A DNA stretch of 14,646 nt from an uncultured Clostridia bacterium (GTDB lineage Bacteria; Bacillota; Clostridia; Oscillospirales; Acutalibacteraceae), in the NCBI GenBank assembly GCA_937884975.1, contig CAKZZS010000032.1:1-14646 (forward strand), written 5' to 3'. The notes below the pieces were generated by a model that worked only from the letters and a program-made list of their open reading frames with translations, was not told the DNA's origin and ran no database searches. Numbering within the stretch: position 1 is the stretch's first letter; each line of letters begins with the position of its first letter. Shown here in pieces: positions 7,271 through 12,258 of the stretch. Both the position numbers and the translations under genes were made by a program.

Positions 7271-7355
7271 AAATAAATTTTTGCGAATTTGTGAAATGTT
7301 ATTAAACAACGTGAAGTACGTTTTCAAGAAAACGCGTGAAGTGTTCCTTCGGAAC
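7268..7355 (+). repeat. Array of four GTGAA[A/G]T words, each followed by a hairpin
   Basis: The 7-base word occurs at 7268-7274 and 7291-7297 (GTGAAAT) and at 7311-7317 and 7336-7342 (GTGAAGT). Each copy is followed by a different short palindrome: AAATT/AATTT (7275-7290), TGTT/AACA (7297-7308, sharing one base with the word), CGTTTTC/GAAAACG (7319-7334) and GTTCC/GGAAC (7343-7355). The period is 20-25 bases. No reading frame with a ribosome binding site covers it. It may be a repeat family or an RNA structure; its function is unknown. Confidence 0.7.
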
Positions 7356-7369
7356 GATAAAATGTTTCG

Positions 7370-7414
7370 TAGGGGACGGGTTCCCCGTCCCGTTAGTAAA
7401 TTAAACGGGCGACC
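7370..7414 (+). repeat. GTAGGGG-type composite repeat, truncated copy
   Basis: It starts with GTAGGGG, whose G-run feeds an 8-bp stem, GGGACGGG (7373-7380) with CCCGTCCC (7384-7391), loop TTC. It continues with GTAAATTAAACGGGCGACC (7396-7414), which is exactly present in inverted orientation at 14496-14514 inside a full-length element. The far end found there (ACAGGAAAGCCCCTAC on the same strand) is missing here, so this copy looks 3'-truncated. Confidence 0.75.
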
Positions 7415-7437
7415 GCTTATTATTCCTGCGCTTTTTA

Positions 7438-7466
7438 TTGATTATCGCAAGCATTTACAGTACAAT
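7438..7466 (+). promoter_or_regulatory. Promoter of the DUF6054-like gene
   Basis: TTGATT (7438-7443), 17-base spacer, TACAAT (7461-7466). The predicted start near 7473 coincides with the first base of the ribosome binding site GAAAGGA (7473-7479), so the leader would be about 16 bases. It lies just downstream of the repeat cluster. Confidence 0.7.
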
Positions 7467-7488
7467 AAACCCGAAAGGATGTGCTTTT

Positions 7489-7818
7489 ATGGCGAAGCTT
7501 GAAGAATTTATAACTGCCGATTTTGATACTCTGCTTTACAGAATTGAAAGCGGCATAATGGGCGGCAGTATATCAGCAACTCTTGAGGATAAGAGTGATT
7601 TTGTCACTGCTGACGCGCGCTGCAGTGTGCGCGTGTTTGAGCGGTACAGCTATCTCGGTCAGAATCGCGTAAGTATGAGCGTAACCCTTTTTAAGGCGGC
7701 GAATTCCGACACCGTTGCGCTTTCCGCTATCACGTCGGGCGGCAGTCAGGCGGTATTCTTTAAAATCAATACCTTCGGGGAAGAAGCTTTTCTTAATAAG
7801 CTTAAAGAATTGCTCTGA
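7489..7818 (+). CDS. Small protein resembling DUF6054
   Basis: 109 residues, starting MAKLEEFITADF. The open frame extends upstream to an ATG at 7438, but GAAAGGA nine bases before ATG 7489 and a promoter overlapping the extension fix the later start. There is no signal peptide or membrane helix, so it is probably cytoplasmic. Visible features are a central segment GSISATLEDKSDF, a strand-rich middle (CSVRVFERYSYLGQNRVSMSVTLF) and SAITSGGSQAVFF followed by a C-terminal helix. These resemble DUF6054, a Firmicute family of about 110 residues of unknown function; I recall the pattern but cannot run a profile. It is monocistronic, flanked by repeat DNA on both sides, with a terminator 66 bases after the stop. 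Function unknown. Confidence 0.8.
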   Translation: MAKLEEFITADFDTLLYRIESGIMGGSISATLEDKSDFVTADARCSVRVFERYSYLGQNRVSMSVTLFKAANSDTVALSAITSGGSQAVFFKINTFGEEAFLNKLKELL

Positions 7819-7884
7819 AATGCCTCCGCCTTTGGCGAACCGCTCGGCATGGACTATATCGTTCGATTTCGCCCTCAAAATCGA

Positions 7885-7921
7885 CCAATAAAAAAACGCC
7901 CCATAAGGCGTTTTTTATTGG
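7885..7921. terminator. Hairpin terminator between the DUF6054-like gene and tRNA remnant
   Basis: CCAATAAAAAAACGCC (7885-7900) pairs with GGCGTTTTTTATTGG (7907-7921) with one bulged A and a 6-base loop. The flanking A/T runs lie inside the stem and can act as U-tracts on both strands. On the plus strand it ends the small gene at 7489-7818; on the minus strand it is the ready-made terminator of the tRNA-Glu remnant. Confidence 0.85.
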
Positions 7922-7940
7922 TGACCCGGACGAGAATCGA
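7919..7940 (-). pseudogene. tRNA-Glu 3'-end remnant with encoded CCA
   Basis: Read on the minus strand, 7940-7922 equals the last 19 bases of the intact tRNA-Glu (8114-8096): part of the T arm, the 3' acceptor strand and the discriminator A. It is followed directly by CCA (7921-7919). The rest of the tRNA is absent; the position where the T loop would continue is replaced by an unrelated palindrome. It cannot make a tRNA. Confidence 0.8.
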
Positions 7941-7973
7941 CAAGGCTGTGCCTTGTCGTTTTGCTTCGCAAAA
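7938..7973. repeat. Two abutting perfect hairpins
   Basis: CGACAAGGC (7938-7946) pairs with GCCTTGTCG (7950-7958), loop TGT. Immediately next, TTTTGC (7959-7964) pairs with GCAAAA (7968-7973), loop TTC. No unpaired base separates them. The same back-to-back arrangement of two hairpins recurs at 14603-14641, with different sequence. Confidence 0.75.
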
Positions 7974-7997
7974 TATTCCTATCTTATGTCCGCCTCG

Positions 7998-8114
7998 CTC
8001 CGCTTTCGGCGAACCGCTCGGCATGGACTATATCGTTCGATTCTCTTGCTTTACATTTTTAAAGGAGTATTCACAAAAGTGAATACCCCTTTAAATGACC
8101 CGGACGAGAATCGA
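7998..8114. repeat. Partial duplication at the tRNA-Glu locus, copy 2
   Basis: Direct repeat of 7824-7940. The 35-base block recurs exactly at 8008-8042 and the 19-base tRNA block at 8096-8114; the 53-base interior (8043-8095) has the same length but different sequence. That interior holds a 17-bp hairpin (8058-8074 with 8079-8095, one A-C mismatch, loop AAAA) just downstream of tRNA-Glu on the minus strand. It lacks a clear U-tract, so it is a processing or weak termination structure at best. Confidence 0.85.
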
Positions 8115-8167
8115 ACTCGTGTTACCGCCGTGAAAGGGCGGTGTCTTAACCGCTTGACCACCGGGCC
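8096..8167 (-). tRNA. tRNA-Glu(UUC)
   Basis: 72 bases. Acceptor GGCCCGG pairs with CCGGGTC (one G-U), discriminator A. The anticodon stem CCGCC/GGCGG surrounds loop CTTTCAC with anticodon TTC at 8134-8132. The T arm contains GTTCGATTC. The 3' CCA is not encoded (TTTAAA follows), so a CCA-adding enzyme is needed. It follows tRNA-Met by four bases on the same transcript. Confidence 0.97.
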
Positions 8168-8171
8168 TTAT

Positions 8172-8248
8172 TGGTAGCGGCAGTCGGATTTGAACCAACG
8201 ACACCCCGGGTATGAACCGAGTGCTCTAGCCAGCTGAGCTATGCCGCC
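8172..8248 (-). tRNA. tRNA-Met(CAU), elongator type
   Basis: 77 bases including an encoded 3' CCA (8174-8172). Acceptor GGCGGCA pairs with TGCCGCT (G1-U72 wobble). The anticodon loop is TTCATAC with CAT at 8214-8212. The sequence follows the Bacillus elongator tRNA-Met pattern (ATAGCTCAGCTGGCTAGAGC in the D arm), and a paired first position rather than an open C-A pair excludes the initiator. A tRNA-Ile2 with a modified CAT anticodon is less likely from this similarity. Confidence 0.95.
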
Positions 8249-8252
8249 ATAT

Positions 8253-8273
8253 AGGCGCCCTTTTTGAGCGCCT
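8253..8273 (-). other. Hairpin at the 5' end of the tRNA precursor
   Basis: On the minus strand AGGCGC (8273-8268) pairs with GCGCCT (8258-8253), loop TCAAAAAGG. The predicted start site (about 8271) lies at its first bases, so the tRNA precursor would begin with this stem just before tRNA-Met. No U-tract follows, so it is not a standard terminator. Confidence 0.5.
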
Positions 8274-8277
8274 TGTT

Positions 8278-8306
8278 ATTATAATAAACTTTACTCTACT
8301 TGTCAA
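8278..8306 (-). promoter_or_regulatory. Consensus promoter of the tRNA-Met/tRNA-Glu operon
   Basis: On the minus strand TTGACA (8306-8301), exactly 17 bases, TATAAT (8283-8278). This is a full consensus match, as expected for stable RNA genes. It begins only 25 bases after the stop of the preceding membrane protein gene, with no terminator between. Confidence 0.93.
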
Positions 8307-8331
8307 CAGTTATTTTTTATAATTTTTTAAA

Positions 8332-8982
8332 TTATGCTTTCCCTGCCTTGAAAAGCAGATGTGCGCTCACAAGTGAAACCACCACTCCGACGGGGATGAG
8401 AACGCCGACGCCGAGAGTGCCTGCAAAAACGAGTACGAGAATTACAAAAGCGATGGGAATAATCGAAATTCTCCAATGCTTTAAAAAATAACTTAAACCG
8501 AGCGCGCCGAAAAGCGCCGTAGTGACCTGCTGAAAGGCGGGGGCAAGCACGGGACTTTGGGTGATTTTCGGTAAAATCGGCGTAAAGAGGACGACGCCGA
8601 GAGCGATAATAATGGTTGTCACTATTGCCGAAACGCCGACCGCTATTGTTGCAATAACCTCACCTTCGTCGGATGTAATGCTGACGTTATTGCTCTCAAG
8701 CGCATTGAGTCCGCAGGGCATTTTCAGGTTTGTGATATTACCCGTGACGAAGCTTAAATATGTTGCTCCTGCACCGAGCATAGGCGTATAGGTGAAGACC
8801 TCAATAATCGCTGTCGGGTAAAACAGCGCCGCAACAGGACCGAGACCTTTGAGTATGTATTTTACTTCCGGATGAACCCCTAAATGATTGCTGATTAAAA
8901 CGGGAATTGAAATAAGAACAGCAATAGCGATTACATCCCATATTCTGCCGTAAAAATGAGTCTTGTCGTTATAGCTTTTCAT
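8332..8982 (-). CDS. Unrecognised integral membrane protein, partner of DUF5058
   Basis: 216 residues, about six or seven membrane helices; not assigned to a named family. It starts MKSYNDKTHFYGRIWDV. The reading frame runs further upstream, but GGAGGGG five bases before ATG 8982 fixes the start. A polar, Gly/Thr-rich segment between helices (FTYTPMLGAGATYLSFVTGN then ITNLKMPCGLNALES, about residues 72-107) looks like a pore or substrate-binding re-entrant region; this is inference. It begins one base after the stop of the DUF5058 gene, a spacing that implies translational coupling and a shared complex. A transporter or channel role is plausible because the pair consists only of membrane helices, but there is no direct evidence. 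The tRNA promoter follows directly. Confidence 0.85.
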   Translation of the reverse strand: MKSYNDKTHFYGRIWDVIAIAVLISIPVLISNHLGVHPEVKYILKGLGPVAALFYPTAIIEVFTYTPMLGAGATYLSFVTGNITNLKMPCGLNALESNNVSITSDEGEVIATIAVGVSAIVTTIIIALGVVLFTPILPKITQSPVLAPAFQQVTTALFGALGLSYFLKHWRISIIPIAFVILVLVFAGTLGVGVLIPVGVVVSLVSAHLLFKAGKA

Positions 8983-8983
8983 C

Positions 8984-9754
8984 TTAACCCCTCCATTCAA
9001 AGTACGCAATGCTTTCGGGAAGGAAATGCGCCGTAAGTACAGCCGTAGCCATTGCAAGAATCATACTTAAAGGCATTGCAAACGGTTCAAGCCATTTGAC
9101 ATTACCCTTTTTACAGATAAGCTGAAGAATAAACATATAAAGCATTGACGAAAGCAGCGTAACGAGCGACAGAACACCTGCGCCGTCACCCTTTACGGCT
9201 TTGTCGCCCTTGCCCATAACCGCCTTGCCGAAAAACGCGGCGATAAGACCGATGAATGCGGCGGCTGCCATGGTGTCCGCCCATTTCTGATTTTTGCTTG
9301 CGACCTTACCGACCTTGTTCTGTATTTTTTTAAGTAAAAACGGAACCAGAAACAGCGGAAGGATACTGCCGAGAGTCATAACCCACGCTATGGTTGAAAA
9401 AACTGTCGGGTCCGTTATTTCCGCTGACAGTCCGCCCTTAATGCCAAAGGCTTCAATTGCGCTTGTTGCGGCAGGGACCTCATAGGAAATCGCGCCTATA
9501 ACCGTAAGCCTTATCCAAGGCAAAACAGTACCCAGCGCGCCCGAAAGAGTCAGCACTGTTGCAACAATTGCAAGCGCAGGCGCAATTGTGAAAAGCGCGC
9601 TTGAAACAACGGTTTTCTTAAGCGAGGAGGAAGAAATGCCGAGCTCCTTTGCTCTCTTCCACGCTCTTACGATAAAGAAAACCGACTGAACAAGAATAAA
9701 TGCAACTACCCCGAAGCCGAGCAGATACATAAAGCCGTCGGATTTAAAATCCAT
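8984..9754 (-). CDS. DUF5058-like membrane protein
   Basis: 256 residues, about six or seven helices. It starts MDFKSDGFMYLLGFG, with GGGGTGAT (9765-9758) just before ATG 9754; the longer frame to 10108 crosses the promoter and the divergent gene and is not used. The pattern after helix 1 (KRAKELGISSSSLKKTVVSSALFTIAPALAI, about 34-64) and PWIRLTVIGAISYE (79-92) matches my recollection of DUF5058, a family of uncharacterised Firmicute membrane proteins. It is the first gene of a two-gene operon with the protein at 8982-8332 and probably forms a membrane complex with it. There is no ATPase or soluble partner nearby, so any transport would be secondary or channel-like (inference). Confidence 0.85.
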   Translation of the reverse strand: MDFKSDGFMYLLGFGVVAFILVQSVFFIVRAWKRAKELGISSSSLKKTVVSSALFTIAPALAIVATVLTLSGALGTVLPWIRLTVIGAISYEVPAATSAIEAFGIKGGLSAEITDPTVFSTIAWVMTLGSILPLFLVPFLLKKIQNKVGKVASKNQKWADTMAAAAFIGLIAAFFGKAVMGKGDKAVKGDGAGVLSLVTLLSSMLYMFILQLICKKGNVKWLEPFAMPLSMILAMATAVLTAHFLPESIAYFEWRG

Positions 9755-9783
9755 ATCATCACCCCGTTTTGTTTTATGAAAGA

Positions 9784-9812
9784 ATTGTACCATACTTTTT
9801 TCTTTCAAACAA
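9784..9812 (-). promoter_or_regulatory. Promoter of the DUF5058 operon
   Basis: On the minus strand TTGTTT (9812-9807), 17 bases, then TACAAT (9789-9784) with the extended -10 dinucleotide (TGGTACAAT). The leader would be about 23 bases. It is divergent from the DUF5696 promoter, about 45 bp away. Confidence 0.75.
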
Positions 9813-9856
9813 CCTAAAAGCCAAAATAAAAATGGGTGGTATTTTCTTTTATTATA

Positions 9857-9865
9857 TGTTATAAT
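9857..9865 (+). promoter_or_regulatory. Extended -10 promoter of the DUF5696 lipoprotein gene
   Basis: TGTTATAAT at 9857-9865 is an extended -10 with a full TATAAT. No good -35 is found 16-18 bases upstream (TGGTAT at 9837-9842 is the nearest), consistent with reliance on the TG element. Start expected near 9872, leader about 52 bases. Confidence 0.6.
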
Positions 9866-9923
9866 ATTAAGACATGATTTCAAAAACACTATTTCAGAAT
9901 CGTTTCCTATGGGAGGTATTCCT

Positions 9924-12140
9924 TTGAAACTGAAAACAGGATATATTTTAAAAGCGGTATCGTTTGTTTTGATACTTTCTATTATTATTTCGCTCTTCTC
10001 CGCCTGCGCTTCGGGTAACACTGCAAAGTACAGAGTTGCGTCGGTGAACACGGTTGAAAGCGTTTTTTCGGATGCAAAATACCATACATACGACAGAGAA
10101 AACAGCATTTTTGTTGTAAAATCGGGACTTATTGAGCTTTACTTTGATAAGATTACTTATTCCGTTTGTATAAAGGACACGGCTGCAAACACCGTCTGGT
10201 ATTCTCTTCCTGCGGTTAAAACCGAAAATGAGCAGGCGTCGGTTCTCAGCGTTAAACTGTCGGACAAAAAGGGCAATATCTATAATCTTAATTCCCAGGA
10301 TAACTCCGTTGCCTTTGACAGTGCTTCGTTTACCTCCGTTGAGGGCGGAATAGTTGTAACCTATAATCTCGCTTTGGACGCCGAAACTGCAAAAAAGAAG
10401 ATTTCCGATCTTCCCGACGGCACTCCTGCGGCGCAAATCAACATTGAATTCTTCCTTGCCGACGGCTCGTTCTTTGTTAATATTCCCGATGAAGGAATGA
10501 GTGTTCCAAAGGGCATAAACCTTGAGTGTGTTACCGTGCTCGACTATATGACGAGCAGTACAAAGGTTAAGAAGGATGACTTTATCTTCATCCCCGACGG
10601 CAGCGGAGCGCTTATTAAAAACGCGCTTATTACCGAAAATGCGCAGTACAGCGTACCCGTTTACAGGACGGATGACGGTTCGCCTGCTTGTGCGGTAATT
10701 CCTGCGTTCGGCGTAAAGCAGGGAGACGCGGCATATATGGCTCTTGTTGAAAGCGGTGACGCGCTCGCAAGGATAAATGCTTATACGGGTTCGTCAAATA
10801 CCGTTTCGGGCAGGGTAGGCGTCAGCTTTGACGTTACTGAAATGAAATACGTTTCAGGAAAGAGTTCAAAGAGCACTGTTTATTCGGGAATAAGATCCGG
10901 CGACGACTTAAAAATAGCTTACAGATTTCTTTCGGGTAATAACGCTTCTTACGCCAGCTTTTCAACCGCCTGCAGGGAAATGCTTATAAGAGATTCTTTT
11001 CTTTCCGTTTCGGGAGTTTCACGCACGGAATACTACCCCGTTTTAATAAATATTGACTGCGCTGCGGCGACGGACAAAAACGGCGCAAAAACCCGTGTCC
11101 TTTCCACCTTTGAGGAGACGGAGGATATTATTTCCCAGTTAAAGGCAAAGGGCGTCAATAACGCCTACGTCAACCTTAAAAATGCGTTAAGCGGAGCGGA
11201 CGAGCAGGGGGATGCAAAGGATGTAAGACTTAACAAGGCGCTCGGCAGTAATGAGGATTACGAAAAGCTTTTCAGCTATATCAATATCCAGAAAATGAAG
11301 CTTTTGCTCTCCGTAAATCTTATTACCTCCAACAAGGGTTCGAGCGGATTTTCCTCTTCGGACAGATTAAAGGATATAACGGGAAAAAGCGCTGTTATCA
11401 GTAAGTCAAATCCGTTTTCTTCAATAAGTAAGGCGCAGAAAAACTCTTATTACGCGCTTAATCCCGAAAAAATCGAAAGCCGGGTTTCCGCTCTTTTAAG
11501 GAATTTCAGAAATACCGAGCTTTCGGGCTACTGTGTGAATGACTACGATACGGGATTAGGCATTGACTATTCTTCAAAAACCGCCGTTTCAAAGACAGCG
11601 GAGGTTATTAAGGAAGCCAATTCCTCTCTCGCTACGGAAAGAACCCTTGCGGTTTCAAAAGGAAACGTCAACAGCGTAAAATCCGCCCAGCTTATTATCG
11701 GCCTGCCGAGTGAAACGGGCTATGAGCAAAACGACGGCTACGTTTCAGTTCCGTTTGCGCAGATGGTTCTTCACGGAACTGCCGACTACGCCTTCGAACC
11801 GATAAATACCGCTGTTGATATGCAAAGGGCGCTACTTAAATGCGTTGAGTACGGAGCGTTGCCGTCATTTGAATGGTTCTACCGTGAAACAGGAGACGAG
11901 CTTCTTGACGAATCGTATAAATACGATAATTCCATTAACCTTGCCGCAGGGATTTACGAGTCCGTTTCCGTTCTCAATTCTCTTCGCGACTGCAGGATAA
12001 CGGGCCATTCCGGTATAAAGGACGGCGTATATCTTACCGAGTACTCCGACGGCAGCCTTGTTTACGTCAATTACAACGAAACCGACGTTGAGGTCAACGA
12101 TATTTTAATCGGCGCAAAGGACTTTGTGGTTATCGGTTAA
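9924..12140 (+). CDS. DUF5696-like lipoprotein
   Basis: 738 residues from TTG 9924. I chose TTG because GGGAGGT (9911-9917) lies six bases upstream, whereas the ATG at 9909 overlaps that site and has none of its own. The N-terminus KLKTGYILK, a hydrophobic stretch and SLFSAC (Cys28) form a lipoprotein signal, so the mature protein is anchored outside the membrane. Residues 39-200 look strand-rich; FIFIPDGSGALI (219-230), YSVPVYRTDDGS and PAFGVKQGDAAYMALVESGDALARI follow the pattern I recall for DUF5696, large surface proteins often near carbohydrate-uptake genes. The later half (INIDCAAATD, DIISQLKAKGVNNAYVNLKNA, CVNDYDTGLGIDY, PSFEWFY) suggests a barrel-like glycosidase-type domain, which is inference. 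It is probably a cell-surface glycan-related protein. Confidence 0.83.
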   Translation: MKLKTGYILKAVSFVLILSIIISLFSACASGNTAKYRVASVNTVESVFSDAKYHTYDRENSIFVVKSGLIELYFDKITYSVCIKDTAANTVWYSLPAVKTENEQASVLSVKLSDKKGNIYNLNSQDNSVAFDSASFTSVEGGIVVTYNLALDAETAKKKISDLPDGTPAAQINIEFFLADGSFFVNIPDEGMSVPKGINLECVTVLDYMTSSTKVKKDDFIFIPDGSGALIKNALITENAQYSVPVYRTDDGSPACAVIPAFGVKQGDAAYMALVESGDALARINAYTGSSNTVSGRVGVSFDVTEMKYVSGKSSKSTVYSGIRSGDDLKIAYRFLSGNNASYASFSTACREMLIRDSFLSVSGVSRTEYYPVLINIDCAAATDKNGAKTRVLSTFEETEDIISQLKAKGVNNAYVNLKNALSGADEQGDAKDVRLNKALGSNEDYEKLFSYINIQKMKLLLSVNLITSNKGSSGFSSSDRLKDITGKSAVISKSNPFSSISKAQKNSYYALNPEKIESRVSALLRNFRNTELSGYCVNDYDTGLGIDYSSKTAVSKTAEVIKEANSSLATERTLAVSKGNVNSVKSAQLIIGLPSETGYEQNDGYVSVPFAQMVLHGTADYAFEPINTAVDMQRALLKCVEYGALPSFEWFYRETGDELLDESYKYDNSINLAAGIYESVSVLNSLRDCRITGHSGIKDGVYLTEYSDGSLVYVNYNETDVEVNDILIGAKDFVVIG

Positions 12141-12155
12141 GAATTGCGAATTTGC

Positions 12156-12221
12156 ATAAAAAAGACGGTTGTTTTTTATAAAAGATAGATATAGTAAGAA
12201 ACATAAATAATATTGTATAAT
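12156..12221 (+). promoter_or_regulatory. Intergenic signals before the phosphoesterase gene
   Basis: The 118-base gap holds an all-AT stem, ATAAAAAA (12156-12163) with TTTTTTAT (12172-12179), which is a weak terminator at best, and TATAAT at 12216-12221 as a possible -10 without a recognisable -35. The downstream gene may have its own weak or activated promoter, or be partly served by read-through from the lipoprotein gene. Confidence 0.35.
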
Positions 12222-12258
12222 AAAATGTAATTAACTTTTCTTTTCGGGAGGTATCAGA

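Larger units (their letters stand above)
7824..7940. repeat. Partial duplication at the tRNA-Glu locus, copy 1
   Basis: This unit is repeated in direct orientation 174 bp downstream (7998-8114). It comprises 35 identical bases (7834-7868, beginning GGCGAACCGCTCGGCATGG), then 53 unrelated bases (7869-7921) containing a terminator, then 19 identical bases TGACCCGGACGAGAATCGA (7922-7940) that are the 3' end of tRNA-Glu read on the minus strand. Similarity to the second copy also continues weakly for about ten bases before 7834. Confidence 0.85.

Noticed and set aside
7268..7355. CRISPR array
   Set aside because: The repeated word is only 7 bases, spacers are self-complementary and 13-18 bases long, and no cas genes are present.
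7834..8114. Genomic island or prophage attachment sites from the tRNA 3'-end duplication
   Set aside because: The DNA between copies is 174 bp start to start and encodes nothing, so there is no integrated element here.
8035..8116. 11-bp inverted repeat GTTCGATTCTC / GAGAATCGAAC flanking the tRNA-Glu 3' region as a possible att core
   Set aside because: The right copy is simply the tRNA T arm; there is no integrase or element between, only 60 bases, and the match is short.
7849..8177. Open frames across the tRNA locus on the plus strand
   Set aside because: They cover tRNA genes, terminators and repeats, have no ribosome binding site and no recognisable protein.
9755..10108. Long upstream extension of the DUF5058 frame
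   Set aside because: It runs through the operon promoter and into the divergent lipoprotein gene on the other strand; ATG 9754 has a ribosome binding site.
10000..12140. Other open frames inside the lipoprotein and phosphoesterase genes on either strand
   Set aside because: They are shadows of the long coding frames, without ribosome binding sites or recognisable domains.
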